A stretch of 19,758 nucleotides of DNA from SLQH01 sp964612995 (GCA_964612995.1 CAZTGE010000078.1:1-19758), one strand, 5' to 3'; counted from the stretch's first letter, positions 1 to 8,945 are shown. Made by a program: numbers and translations. Notes: generated by a model from the letters alone, not told the origin.

Positions 1-33
1 CGGCGCGTACCCCCACGCGCCCCGGTCGTCACT

Positions 34-54
34 CGCCAGCTGCGCTGGCGTTTT
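34..54 (+). terminator. possible intrinsic terminator, plus-strand reading
   Basis: A 7-bp perfect GC-rich stem (CGCCAGC / GCTGGCG, loop TGC) is followed directly by TTTT when read on the plus strand. It would stop plus-strand transcription entering the dcw operon from the left. On the minus strand the hairpin has no T tract, so it does not look like the terminator of ddl. It could also be a simple repeat or protein-binding palindrome. Confidence 0.3.
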
Positions 55-106
55 CTGCGGCGCTACGCGCCATTATCGCAGAAAACCGCTCCTCGGTCGG
101 CCGGTC

Positions 107-128
107 GCCCAGCCAGGCCTGGCTGGGC
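107..128. repeat. perfect 22-bp palindrome downstream of ddl
   Basis: An 8-bp arm GCCCAGCC, a self-complementary AGGCCT centre and the matching arm GGCTGGGC form a perfect palindrome about 45 bases after the ddl stop codon. There is no T run on either side. It may be a transcript-end hairpin or processing site. Beyond it, bases 1-100 show no sustained reading frame on the minus strand, so the next gene of the cluster does not begin in this window. Confidence 0.4.
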
Positions 129-172
129 TCCGGACGCTGCGGGTGGGCGGCTTCTGCTCTTTGAGGGTCCCG

Positions 173-1156
173 TCATGGGTGCCCCCCGCCTTCACGTTCG
201 TGATGATGACAACGGCAGACCCGCCGATCCACGGCCCGCAGCACCAGGTGTTCGAGCAGGAACGCCAGACCCAGCCCATCGTGCTCCGCCGCCTTGGGCA
301 CCAGAGAGTGCGAGGTGAAACCGGGAATGGTGTTGATCTCGAGCACGTGGGGCTCGCCACTGAGGTCGGTCATGCAGTCGACCCGCGCCAGGTCGCGGCA
401 GCCGCAGGCCGTGAAGCTGCGCTGGGCCAGCTCGCGCAGCCGTGATGCGAGCGGTTCCTCCTCCGCGAAGATGTAACAGGTATCGTCGCGATCGTATTTC
501 GCGGCGTAGTCGTAACTGCCGGCGTGGGCATCGATGCGGATCGGGGTCAGCGCCTGCAGGCTGCCGCCCCCGCCTTCGATCACCGTCACGGTGTACTCGG
601 CGCCCGTGAGCCGGGGCTCGATCAGCAGGTCGACCGGTCCGAGTTCCTCGCGGATCGAGCCCACCGCCGTGGGGAGCTCCGCCGGGCTGGTGATCAGCCG
701 CAGGCCAACCGAGCTGCCATCGCGCACCGGCTTGATCGCGAAACCGTGCGGACCGGAGAACTCGAGACTGAGCGCGGTGGGATCGTCCTCCGCCGCCAGC
801 ACGATGCCCGGACACACCGGCAGTCCGGCAACGGCCAAGGCGGTCTTGGTCGCCTGCTTGTCGAAGCACAAGGCCGAGGCGGCGCTGTCCGAACCGACGA
901 AGGTCCGCTCGACCGCCTCGAGCTCGCGCTGCAGGCTGCCGTCTTCGCCGTAAGTACCGTGAATCAGATCGAACACGACGCTGTTGGGACGCAAGAGGCG
1001 CTGATCGAGCTGCTCGGCGACGTCGATCTGGCGCACGTCGTGCCCCATCTGGTGCAGCTGGGCGGCAACCGTCTCGGCGCTCATCCGGCTGATCGTGGCC
1101 TCGCGCCCCGGACCGCCCATCAACACGTCGATCTGCTGCATGTATGCGGTCTTCAT
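173..1156 (-). CDS. ddl: D-alanine--D-alanine ligase
   Basis: This is an ATP-grasp enzyme of the cytoplasm that joins two D-alanines for MurF to add to the peptidoglycan precursor. The 327-residue product is near the usual length of about 305-320. Visible signatures are HGTYGEDGSLQ near residues 66-76, the substrate-loop region IKPVRDGSSVGL near 141-152, SYDYAAKY (the family tyrosine), and EINTIPGFTSHSLVPKAA near the C-terminus. The N-terminal loop reads GGPGREATIS where the family usually has GG(x)SxEReVS. The ATG at 1156 was chosen because AAGGAGG lies 7 bases upstream; a second in-frame ATG six bases further upstream would sit too close to that site. It follows murC by 70 bases, with no murB between. 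The C-terminal end is odd: a tail of about 20 residues rich in His and Arg (CRCHHHEREGGGHP) extends past the family fold. Confidence 0.93.
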   Translation of the reverse strand: MKTAYMQQIDVLMGGPGREATISRMSAETVAAQLHQMGHDVRQIDVAEQLDQRLLRPNSVVFDLIHGTYGEDGSLQRELEAVERTFVGSDSAASALCFDKQATKTALAVAGLPVCPGIVLAAEDDPTALSLEFSGPHGFAIKPVRDGSSVGLRLITSPAELPTAVGSIREELGPVDLLIEPRLTGAEYTVTVIEGGGGSLQALTPIRIDAHAGSYDYAAKYDRDDTCYIFAEEEPLASRLRELAQRSFTACGCRDLARVDCMTDLSGEPHVLEINTIPGFTSHSLVPKAAEHDGLGLAFLLEHLVLRAVDRRVCRCHHHEREGGGHP

Positions 1157-1226
1157 GCCCATTCCTCCTTCGCCACGCATGGCCACGCGGCGCTGATGCT
1201 GGAGGGGATTGTGCCAGCCGGAGCGC

Positions 1227-2624
1227 TCATGCCAGTGCCTCCACCAGCGGGCGGCAGCAGCGGTTGACGTCGCCGGCACCGAGCACGAGGCAGGTATCGC
1301 CCGGCCTGGCGCGGGCCGCGAGGTAGGCCACCGCCGCGTCCGGCTGGCGCACGTATTGCACCATCGCCCGGCGGTCGCCGCGCTGCCGCGCGACGGCCTC
1401 GGCGAGATCGCGCCCGCCAGCGCCAGCGATCGGCTCTTCGCCTGCGGCGTAGACCGGCAGGATCGCCAGGGCCTCGACCCCGGCGAAGGCGGCGATGAAG
1501 CCCTCGAAGCAGTCGGCCGTACGCGAGTAGCGATGTGGCTGGAAGATCGCGTGCACCCGCCCACCGCCGAGGGCGGCCGCCGCGACCGTGGCTGCGATCT
1601 CGGTCGGATGATGCGCGTAGTCCTCGACCACCCGTACCCCGTCGGGCCAGCCGTGACAGGTGAAGCGCCGGCGCACCCGCTCGCAGCCGGCGAGCAATTC
1701 GGCTCGCAGGTCGGGCACCAGCAGCCGCGCAGCGGCCAGCGCCAGCAGGGCATCGTGGACCATGTGCCGTCCGGGCAGCGGGACGCGCAGCGTGCCGATG
1801 TCCTCTCCGCGTTCACGCACCCGACAGCTGCTGCCCTCGGCCGCGAGCGCGACCTCGTGGGCACGGTAGTCCGGCTCGGTGCTCCCGCCGGTGTCGGCCG
1901 CGGCGCTGCAATCGATCACCGGTGCGCGCAGACCGGCGAACACGTCCGGCGGTACCGCAGCGCGCGCGGTGACCACCGCACCATGCGCGGGCACCTGCGC
2001 GAGCCAATCGCCGAAGGCCCGACACAGCGGCGCGAACCCACCGTAGTGCCGGGTATGCTCGGGTTCGAGGTTGGTCACCACTGCCACCGTGGGCGCGACA
2101 TGGGCGAAACCGCCGTCGGATTCGTCGACCTCGGCGATGAACAGATCGTCGCTGCCGACGCGCCCACCGTTGAACCCGGTGGCGCTGACCGAGCCGCCGA
2201 CCATCACCATCGGATCACACCCGGCCGCGGTGAGCAGGTGCGCCAGCATCCAGGTGGTACTGGTCTTGCCATGGCTGCCGGCGACCGCCACCGTGCGCGA
2301 GCCGCGCATCAGCTCGGCGAGGCAGGCGGAGCGCCCGAGCACCGGCAGCCCGCGCGCACGCGCCGCGCGCAGCTCGATGTGCTCCTCGCTCACCGCGCCG
2401 GTATGCACCACCATGTCGCAGCGCTCGACATGCGCCGGGTCGTGGCCCAGGGTCACGTCCACGCCGTCTTCGCGCAGGCGCGCGACCGTACGCCCGCTGG
2501 CCAGATCGCAGCCGTCGACCGTGGCCCCGGCATCGTGCAGCAAGGGCACCAGCGCGCTGACCCCACAACCGCCGATGCCCATCAGGTGCACGTGCTTGCC
2601 GGCGAAGTAGGCCGTCTTCCTCAT
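1227..2624 (-). CDS. murC: UDP-N-acetylmuramate--L-alanine ligase
   Basis: This is the first Mur ligase: it attaches L-alanine to UDP-MurNAc in the cytoplasm using ATP. The 465-residue product has the usual three-domain length. It shows the N-terminal nucleotide-binding HLMGIGGCGVSAL (13-25), the P-loop AGSHGKTSTT (115-124), EVDESDGGF with NLEPEHTRHYG for metal and ATP binding in the central domain, and EDYAHHPTEI plus FQPHRYSRT in the C-terminal domain, all typical of MurC. The ATG overlaps the murG stop as ATGA, so translation is coupled. No murB follows; many clusters have one here, either as a separate gene or fused to murC. Confidence 0.96.
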   Translation of the reverse strand: MRKTAYFAGKHVHLMGIGGCGVSALVPLLHDAGATVDGCDLASGRTVARLREDGVDVTLGHDPAHVERCDMVVHTGAVSEEHIELRAARARGLPVLGRSACLAELMRGSRTVAVAGSHGKTSTTWMLAHLLTAAGCDPMVMVGGSVSATGFNGGRVGSDDLFIAEVDESDGGFAHVAPTVAVVTNLEPEHTRHYGGFAPLCRAFGDWLAQVPAHGAVVTARAAVPPDVFAGLRAPVIDCSAAADTGGSTEPDYRAHEVALAAEGSSCRVRERGEDIGTLRVPLPGRHMVHDALLALAAARLLVPDLRAELLAGCERVRRRFTCHGWPDGVRVVEDYAHHPTEIAATVAAAALGGGRVHAIFQPHRYSRTADCFEGFIAAFAGVEALAILPVYAAGEEPIAGAGGRDLAEAVARQRGDRRAMVQYVRQPDAAVAYLAARARPGDTCLVLGAGDVNRCCRPLVEALA

Positions 2625-3682
2625 CGCCGCGATACTCCCGCGAGCAAGGCTGCGACCGCCTGGGCGGCTCCCGGGCGTCCGAGCCGCTGCGCGCCACGCC
2701 CGAGCCGCGCGACCTCGTCGCGTCGCGTCGCCAGGCGTCGCAGCAGTCGCACCAGACCGGCGGGGCGCAGGTCGGCCTGCCTGAGCACCACGGCACCGCC
2801 ATGTCGGGCCACCGCGCGCGCGTTGGCCGTCTGATGGTCCTCGGCCGCCCAGGGCAGCGGCACGTAGAGCGCGCCGAGCCCGGCGGCGCAACACTCGGCC
2901 ACGGTCGTCGCCCCCGCGCGGCCGAGCACGAGGTCCACGCGACTATAGAGCGCCGGCATGTCCTCGCAGAAGCCGAGCACCTCGACCGGCAGCCCGGCGG
3001 CCCCATACGCAGCGACCATACGCGGGCGATCGGCTTCACCGGCCAGATGGACCAGCTCGAGATCCGGCACAGACGCGAGTCCCGGCGCGGCGGCGAGCAA
3101 CAGATCGTTGAGACTGCGGGCGGCGAGGCTGCCGCCCATCACCAAGACCCGGAGCACCGGACCCCGACCGCGCACCTGCGGCCGTAACGGCCGGATCGGG
3201 TTGCCGAGACAGTGCACCCGCGATCGCGGCAGGTCACGCGCCGCCTCGGCAAATTGGGTCACCACCGCGTTGGCCCGTCGCGCCAGCAGACGGTTGGTGC
3301 GCCCGGCACGGGCGTTCTGCTCGAGCACCACCAGCGGGCGGCGTAGCAGGGGCGCGAGCAGGCCGGGGATCAGGGCCGCATAGCCGCCGAGCGCCACCAC
3401 CACGCGCGGTGGCCGGCGCCGCAACTCGCGCCAGCAGGCGCCGAGTTGCAGCAGGCTGCGTACCAACCAGCGCGGGTCGCGCGGGCGCGGGCGCGAGAGG
3501 CCGAACGGCAACAGGCTGATCCCCGCCTGCGGCACCAGCCGCGCCTCGAGCCGCGCCGGATCGCCGACCCAGCGCAGGTCGTGCTCGCCACGCGCACGGC
3601 ACGCGGCGGCGACGGCCAGGCCAGGGAACACGTGTCCGCCGGTCCCGCCGCCGCAGAACAGGATCCCGGCGGCGGCGCTCAC
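2621..3682 (-). CDS. murG: UDP-GlcNAc:undecaprenyl-PP-MurNAc-pentapeptide GlcNAc transferase
   Basis: This GT28 membrane-associated glycosyltransferase converts lipid I to lipid II on the inner face of the membrane. The 353-residue product is of normal length. GGGTGGHVFPGLAVA near residues 11-25 is the N-terminal glycine-rich acceptor/membrane loop. GRAGATTVAECCAAG followed by PLPWAAEDHQTANA is the C-terminal UDP-GlcNAc-binding signature. The start is a GTG at 3682, overlapping the ftsW stop as GTGA; the GGGTGGH motif begins ten residues later, as in other family members. It is coupled on both sides (ftsW upstream, murC downstream). Confidence 0.95.
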   Translation of the reverse strand: MSAAAGILFCGGGTGGHVFPGLAVAAACRARGEHDLRWVGDPARLEARLVPQAGISLLPFGLSRPRPRDPRWLVRSLLQLGACWRELRRRPPRVVVALGGYAALIPGLLAPLLRRPLVVLEQNARAGRTNRLLARRANAVVTQFAEAARDLPRSRVHCLGNPIRPLRPQVRGRGPVLRVLVMGGSLAARSLNDLLLAAAPGLASVPDLELVHLAGEADRPRMVAAYGAAGLPVEVLGFCEDMPALYSRVDLVLGRAGATTVAECCAAGLGALYVPLPWAAEDHQTANARAVARHGGAVVLRQADLRPAGLVRLLRRLATRRDEVARLGRGAQRLGRPGAAQAVAALLAGVSRR

Positions 3683-4866
3683 GGCTCGCCCTCGGTGGCG
3701 TAGCGCGGAATGCGCCGCGACATCGCGGCGCCGATACGGGTGGTGCCGGCGCGCGGCACGACGTCGGTCTCGGGACAGGCGCGAGCCACGGCGTCGAGGA
3801 TGCCGACGACCATCAGACTGACCACCAACGAGGTGCCGCCATAGCTGACGAAGGGCAGGGTCAGCCCCTTGGTCGGGATCATGCCGGTGACGACCATCAT
3901 GTTGGCGAAGGCCTGCATGCCCAGCAGCACCGTGGCCCCGACCGCCAGCAGGCGCTGATGGCGGTCGCTGGTCCGCGCGGCGATGGCCATGCCGATGAGC
4001 ACCAGCAGCAGGAAGGCCAGCGCGCAACCGACCGAGCCCCAGAACCCGAGCTCCTCGCCGATGACCGCGAATACGAAATCGGTGTGGTCCTCGGGCACGA
4101 AGCCGTTCTTGCTGTACTGACCGGTGCCCAGGCCCATGCCTGTCTCGCCACCGCTGCCCATCGCCGTCAAGCCGTTGCGCAGCTGATAGGCCTCGGCATT
4201 GCCAGGATCGAGCGGATCGCGGGCGAAGGACATCACCCGATCGAAGCGGTAGCCCTCCTTGAACACGCCGATGTACAGGCCCATCGGCAGGCAGCAGATG
4301 CCCAGCACCGTGCTGTAGATCCAATTGGCGCCCGAGTAGACCCACATCACCCACATCACCCCGGCGAGAATGATGACCGAGCCGAGGTCGCGGGTCCGGA
4401 ATACCAGGACCGCCAGGATGCCGAACGCCAGCAGTGGTAACAGAACCCCGTTCCAGGTCACCCGCACACGCTCCTCTACCTTCACCAGATACCAGGCCAT
4501 GACCACGATCAGCGCCACCTTGGCCAGCTCGGCCGGCTGGATCATCACCGGGCCGAGATCGATCCAGCGCGTCGCTCCGTTGCGCACGGCCCCGAGATAG
4601 GGCGTGATCGCGAGCACCACGGGCACCCCGACGGCCAGGACCCCGACCAGCCAGGTCTTGCGCAGAAAGCCCGGACCGAGCGAACCGAGCGTCAACGCGA
4701 GCGCGGTACCGATGCCGAAGGCAGCGAGCTGGCGCACCAGAAAGGCGGTGGCGTCGGTGCGCTCGGCGCTGAACGCGGTGGTCGATGCGATCATCACCAG
4801 CCCCAGGCCACACAGGCCGAGGACCAGACTCCAGAGCAGGAACCGCAAGATGCCGATGGGGATCAT
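3679..4866 (-). CDS. ftsW: SEDS-family peptidoglycan glycosyltransferase FtsW
   Basis: This polytopic inner-membrane SEDS protein polymerises lipid II at the septum in partnership with FtsI. The 395 residues form about ten hydrophobic segments. Family motifs are NGATRWIDLGPVMIQPAELAK, PEDHTDFVFAVIGEELGFWG, and GMIPTKGLTLPFVSYGGTS near the end. It begins 4 bases after the mraY stop, with a GAGGTGA ribosome site that overlaps that stop. In most dcw clusters murD sits between mraY and ftsW, and here there is no room for it. A FtsW rather than RodA assignment rests mainly on the dcw position and the FtsI partner. Confidence 0.94.
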   Translation of the reverse strand: MIPIGILRFLLWSLVLGLCGLGLVMIASTTAFSAERTDATAFLVRQLAAFGIGTALALTLGSLGPGFLRKTWLVGVLAVGVPVVLAITPYLGAVRNGATRWIDLGPVMIQPAELAKVALIVVMAWYLVKVEERVRVTWNGVLLPLLAFGILAVLVFRTRDLGSVIILAGVMWVMWVYSGANWIYSTVLGICCLPMGLYIGVFKEGYRFDRVMSFARDPLDPGNAEAYQLRNGLTAMGSGGETGMGLGTGQYSKNGFVPEDHTDFVFAVIGEELGFWGSVGCALAFLLLVLIGMAIAARTSDRHQRLLAVGATVLLGMQAFANMMVVTGMIPTKGLTLPFVSYGGTSLVVSLMVVGILDAVARACPETDVVPRAGTTRIGAAMSRRIPRYATEGEP

Positions 4867-4870
4867 GCCG

Positions 4871-6040
4871 TCACCTCAACCGCAGGGTCGCCAGGGCGAG
4901 CAGCGCGGTGACGGCGGCGACGATCCAGAATCGCTGCACGATCTTCGTCTCCGGCCAGCCCTTGTACTGGAAGTGGTGATGGAGCGGAGCGCAGAGGAAC
5001 AGGCGCTTGCCGCCGGTGGCGCGGAACACCGCGACCTGCAACAGCACCGAGAACCCCTCGAGGAAAAAGATGAAGCCGACCAGCAGGATGAGCACCTCCT
5101 GCTTGCAACACATCGCCACCACGGCCAGCACGCCACCGAGGCTCTGCGAGCCGGTGTCGCCCATGAACACTTCCGCCGGATGCGAGTTGAACCACAGAAA
5201 CCCGAGACACCCGCCGGCGAGGCCGGCGCAGAACACGGCCACGTCCTGACAGCCGGGAACGTAGAAGATGCCGAGGTAGTGCGCCGCGACGAAATGGCTG
5301 GCGAGGTAGGCGATGACCATGAAGGCGAGACTGGCGATGAGCATCACGCCGGAGGACAGCCCGTCCATGCCGTCGGTGAAATTGACCGAGTTCGAACAGG
5401 CGAAGGTCATCACCAGCGTCCAGACCACGATGCCGATGCCGATGTAGGGCGCCTCGACCGCGGCCAGCAACGGCAGGGTGATGCGATGCGGCGCGTCCAC
5501 GGGTCCGCCCGAGCGCCAGATCCACCCTGTGGCTTCCTGCTTGGCGAAGACCTCGGGGATGATGCTCGCGGCGTCGATGAAATAGAACCACAGCCCGCAG
5601 GCCAGACCGACCGCGAGCTGCAGCAGCAGCTTGCTGGTCTTGCTCATCCCCTGGGCGCCGCGGAAGACCTTGGCCCGATCGTCGACGTAGCCGAGCAGGC
5701 CGAATGCGACAAGGGTGAACAACAACAGCGGGATCTGCGGTTCGCGCGGGTCGCACCAGATCAACGCCGCGATGAACACCACCGCGATCAGGCCCAGCCC
5801 GCCCATCGTCGGGGTGCCGGCCTTGGCCCGGCGCATCGAATCGACCACGATCGCGCCGTCGCCCTTGGCCCCCTTCTCGCCGAAGCGCTTGCGGCGCAGC
5901 CAGGCGATCAGGCGCGGCATCATCACCATCATCAACACGAAAGCGGTGACCGCGGCTCCGGCCGCACGGAAGGAGGTCCCGAAACCACCGATGCCGCCGA
6001 TCCCGAACCGGGCCGCGAGCTCGACCAGCAGATTCAGCAC
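4871..6040 (-). CDS. mraY: phospho-N-acetylmuramoyl-pentapeptide transferase
   Basis: This integral membrane enzyme moves phospho-MurNAc-pentapeptide from UDP to undecaprenyl phosphate, making lipid I. The 389 residues exceed the about 360 of the E. coli protein, partly from a loop near residues 165-190 (AKQEATGWIWRSGGPVD). Catalytic and Mg signatures are present: GYVDDRAK with Asp120-Asp121, NSVNFTDGMDGLSSG, FMGDTGSQSLGG, and the PLHHHFQYKGW cytoplasmic loop near the C-terminus. The start is a GTG at 6040, overlapping the murF stop by 7 bases and preceded by GAGGGAG. The next gene downstream is ftsW, not murD. Confidence 0.96.
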   Translation of the reverse strand: MLNLLVELAARFGIGGIGGFGTSFRAAGAAVTAFVLMMVMMPRLIAWLRRKRFGEKGAKGDGAIVVDSMRRAKAGTPTMGGLGLIAVVFIAALIWCDPREPQIPLLLFTLVAFGLLGYVDDRAKVFRGAQGMSKTSKLLLQLAVGLACGLWFYFIDAASIIPEVFAKQEATGWIWRSGGPVDAPHRITLPLLAAVEAPYIGIGIVVWTLVMTFACSNSVNFTDGMDGLSSGVMLIASLAFMVIAYLASHFVAAHYLGIFYVPGCQDVAVFCAGLAGGCLGFLWFNSHPAEVFMGDTGSQSLGGVLAVVAMCCKQEVLILLVGFIFFLEGFSVLLQVAVFRATGGKRLFLCAPLHHHFQYKGWPETKIVQRFWIVAAVTALLALATLRLR

Positions 6041-7470
6041 CCACCGTCTCCCTCACTGCGCGCCGCGCCATGACCGAGCGCCTCCATCAGGGCCGCGGGG
6101 ATGCGGTCGAGTCCAGCCGGGCGACTGGCCTTGACCAGCACACTGGTCGGGCCGATACGCAGGCGTTCGCGCAGGACGCTCACCGCCTCGTCGGCGTCGC
6201 GCACGTGGCAATGGTCCCGGCCGCCGGCCGCGGTGTAGCCGGTGCCGATGGCCGCGGCGTCGCGGCCGACGGTGAGCAGCGGCAAGCCGAGGCGGGCGGC
6301 CTCGGCGCCGACCCGGCGATGCAGATGTCCGCTCTCCTGGCCGAGTTCCGCCATCGCTCCGAGCACCGCCAGGCGTGCGCCCGGCCGCTGCGAGAGCACC
6401 CGCAGACCTGCTTCCATGCTGCCGGGGTTGGCATTGTAGGAATCGTCGAGCAGCAGGTGCTCGCCGAGATGGCATTGCTGCAACCGCCCGTTCGACGGCC
6501 TGACCGCGGCCAGGCCGCCGAGGGCGCGCTGGGCATCGGCCCCGGCGGCGACGGCGAGGTGCCAGGCGAGGCTGGCGTTGGCCAGGTTGTGCGTACCCAT
6601 CAGCTGCAAGGAGACCTCGCCGACCACCGTGCGCAGCACCAGTCCCGCTTCCCGCGCCTCGCCCGCGATCGGACAACCGGGGTCGCCGACGATCGTCAGC
6701 TGACGCGAGCCGGCGGCCGCCCGCACAATGGCCAGCAGATCGTCGGCGCGTTGACCATATTCGGCACAAACCGCGTCGAGTCCGTGACGACAGAACAACA
6801 CCCGCCCGTGTGGCGCGACGCGGCCGAACAGCTCGCACTTGGTGCGGGTCACGCCCTCGAGCCCGCCCATCCCGGCGAGGTGGGCCGGCCCGATATTGGT
6901 GATCACGCCGACATCGGGCCGCACGATCCGCGCCAGGGCATCGATATCGCCCGGGGCGGATGCACCGAGTTCGACGATGATGTAGCGCACCTCGGTCGGG
7001 GTGTTGAGCACCGTCAGCGGCACGCCGATCTCGTTGTTGCGGTTGCCGGGCGTACACCAGACACGGTCGCTCGCACCGCAGGCGGCGGCGGCGAGTTCCT
7101 TGACCGTGGTCTTGCCGTTCGAGCCGGTGATCGCGATCCACACCGCGTCCTCGTAGTCAGCGCGGAAGGCCGCGGCCAAGGCCCCGAGCGCGACGGTCAC
7201 GTCATCGACCACCAGCACCGGCACCGGTACCTCGACCTCGCGCCCGGCGAGGATCAGCGCAGCACCGTCGCCAACCGCTGTATCGACATAGTCGTGGCCG
7301 TCGACGTGCTGCCCGGTGAAACAGGCGAAGATGCAGCCGGGCACCACCTGACGGCTGTCGATGGCCAGGCCGTGGAGCACCAGCTCGCCGCGCGAGCCGA
7401 TCCACCGCCCGCCGGTGAGCTTCTCGGCGGTCGCGGCATCGAGAATGAAGGGGGCGGCTGGCTCAGCCAT
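6034..7470 (-). CDS. murF: UDP-N-acetylmuramoyl-tripeptide--D-alanyl-D-alanine ligase
   Basis: This is the last Mur ligase: it adds the D-Ala-D-Ala dipeptide made by Ddl. The 478-residue product matches the usual 450-480. The P-loop TGSNGKTTVKE lies at 115-125, followed by GNRNNEIGVPLT, the central NIGPAHLAGMGG, MGTHNLANA, and DDSYNANPGSMEAGL of the C-terminal domain, all MurF hallmarks. The ATG at 7470 overlaps the murE stop by 8 bases and the 3' end overlaps mraY by 7, so it is coupled to both neighbours. Confidence 0.96.
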   Translation of the reverse strand: MAEPAAPFILDAATAEKLTGGRWIGSRGELVLHGLAIDSRQVVPGCIFACFTGQHVDGHDYVDTAVGDGAALILAGREVEVPVPVLVVDDVTVALGALAAAFRADYEDAVWIAITGSNGKTTVKELAAAACGASDRVWCTPGNRNNEIGVPLTVLNTPTEVRYIIVELGASAPGDIDALARIVRPDVGVITNIGPAHLAGMGGLEGVTRTKCELFGRVAPHGRVLFCRHGLDAVCAEYGQRADDLLAIVRAAAGSRQLTIVGDPGCPIAGEAREAGLVLRTVVGEVSLQLMGTHNLANASLAWHLAVAAGADAQRALGGLAAVRPSNGRLQQCHLGEHLLLDDSYNANPGSMEAGLRVLSQRPGARLAVLGAMAELGQESGHLHRRVGAEAARLGLPLLTVGRDAAAIGTGYTAAGGRDHCHVRDADEAVSVLRERLRIGPTSVLVKASRPAGLDRIPAALMEALGHGAARSEGDGGC

Positions 7471-8944
7471 GGATCGGCTCCGTGGGCTCGAGGTCACGGA
7501 TGAAACGTCGATCGTCCCAGTCCAGACGTGTTCCGCCGATTTCCTGCCAGGTCTCGTGACCCTTGCCGCAGACCACCACCACGCCGTCGACTCCGGCGAT
7601 ACGCCGGGCAAGGCGGATCGCTTCGCCGCGATCGAGCACCACCGCCAGCCCGGCATCGGGCCACGGCGCCTCGCAGGCCACGCGCACCCGCGGGTCGACC
7701 CTCGCGGCGACCTCGGCGGCGATCGCGGCCGGGTCCTCGCTGCGCGCGTTGTCGGTGGTCAGCACGGCGTGGTCGGCGCTCAGCGCCGCGTCGCCCATCG
7801 GGCCGCGCTTGGCCCGATCACGATCGCCACCACAGCCGAAGACGCAGACCAGACGACGGGTTGGATGCGCCTCGCGCAGCACGGCGATCACCCGGCGGAT
7901 GGCATCTGGGGTGTGGGCATAGTCGACATACGTGCGCGGATCGTGACGGATGAGCTCGAGTCGACCGGGGACCGGGGGCACGTTGTGCAGACGCTCACAG
8001 ACACGCGCCAGCGGCTCGCCGGTCGCGGCAGCGGCGATCAACGCTCCGGCCGCTGCGTTCCAGGCGTTGAAGCCGCCCGGCGCCGGCGCTGCGAGCCGGT
8101 AGGCCTGTGCCTCGTGGTGCAGGACCCAGACCCCATCCGCCAGGGTGACCCGACTCGCACCCAACTGGAGCCCCAGCGCGCAGACCCGCAGCCCGCGGTC
8201 ACGCGCGCTGCGTGCGAACGCGGCGCAGGCGGGGTCGTCGGCGTTGTACACGGCCAGGGCGCCGGGCGCCGCGTGGTCGAGCAGGCGCAGCTTGGACGCG
8301 GCGTAGGCGGCGCGGTCACGATGGTAGTCGAGGTGATCGTGCCCGAGTCCGGTGTGGACCACCGCGGCACAAGGCACACCGGAGAGTCGACCCTGATCCA
8401 GGCCGATGCTCGAGGCCTCGAGTGCCACCCCGGGGACCGTCGCCGGATCCAGCCCGGCCAGAAAGGGATGCAGTTGATCCGGACCTGGAGTGGTGTTGGC
8501 GCAGTCCACCAGCGTCCCACCGTCGTGCAGACCGAGGGTGCCGACCCGCGCCGCGCCCGGTCCGAGCGCGTGCCAGGCGCACCATACCGTGCTGGTCTTG
8601 CCGTCGGTGCCGGTGACCGCGAGCACCGACGGGCAACGCCGGTCGAGACCGTGACACCAGGCGCTGGTCTGGGCGTAGGCCGCGCGCACCGCCGGCACGA
8701 TCAGGGCCCCGAGGCCGGGACCGGCGAGGCCGTGATCCTCTGGCTCCAGGACCACCGCCGCCGCACCGCGCTCGCCGGCAGCGGCCACGTGCGCCGCGCG
8801 CCGGACCGGATCGGGATGACAGGCGAAGAAGGTATCGCCTGGCGTGACGACGCGGCTGTCCTGCACCGGGCGCAACGCGCGCTCGCCGCGCACCGGTCCG
8901 ATCCGGGTCGCGGCGAGGCGCTGGCAGGCGGTGGCGATATCCAT
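7463..8944 (-). CDS. murE: UDP-MurNAc-L-alanyl-D-glutamate--diamino acid ligase
   Basis: This Mur ligase adds the third residue of the stem peptide, probably meso-diaminopimelate. The 493-residue product is close to E. coli MurE (495). The P-loop reads TGTDGKTST (111-119), with Asp where most have Asn. EASSIGLDQGR, HDHLDYH, the lysine carbamylated in the family (Lys218 in YAASKLRLL), VDYAHTPDAI, FGCGGDRDRAKR and CGKGHETWQ follow in order. The specificity motif reads DNAR (398-401, then SEDP) instead of the DNPR of meso-DAP enzymes. The arginine that contacts the DAP carboxylate is kept, so meso-DAP remains the likelier substrate. The ATG at 8944 begins one base after the ftsI stop. Confidence 0.94.
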   Translation of the reverse strand: MDIATACQRLAATRIGPVRGERALRPVQDSRVVTPGDTFFACHPDPVRRAAHVAAAGERGAAAVVLEPEDHGLAGPGLGALIVPAVRAAYAQTSAWCHGLDRRCPSVLAVTGTDGKTSTVWCAWHALGPGAARVGTLGLHDGGTLVDCANTTPGPDQLHPFLAGLDPATVPGVALEASSIGLDQGRLSGVPCAAVVHTGLGHDHLDYHRDRAAYAASKLRLLDHAAPGALAVYNADDPACAAFARSARDRGLRVCALGLQLGASRVTLADGVWVLHHEAQAYRLAAPAPGGFNAWNAAAGALIAAAATGEPLARVCERLHNVPPVPGRLELIRHDPRTYVDYAHTPDAIRRVIAVLREAHPTRRLVCVFGCGGDRDRAKRGPMGDAALSADHAVLTTDNARSEDPAAIAAEVAARVDPRVRVACEAPWPDAGLAVVLDRGEAIRLARRIAGVDGVVVVCGKGHETWQEIGGTRLDWDDRRFIRDLEPTEPIHG

Positions 8945-8945
8945 C

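Noticed and set aside
31..73. Short minus-strand peptide starting MARSAAENASAAGE after ddl
   Set aside because: It is only 14 codons long, the GAGGAG site is too far upstream of the ATG, and it lies within inverted repeats. It is not a credible ftsQ start.
1209..2834. Long plus-strand frame of 541 codons opposite murC/murG
   Set aside because: It is antisense to murC and murG, Arg/His/Gly-rich with no recognisable motif, and typical of shadow frames in high-GC DNA.
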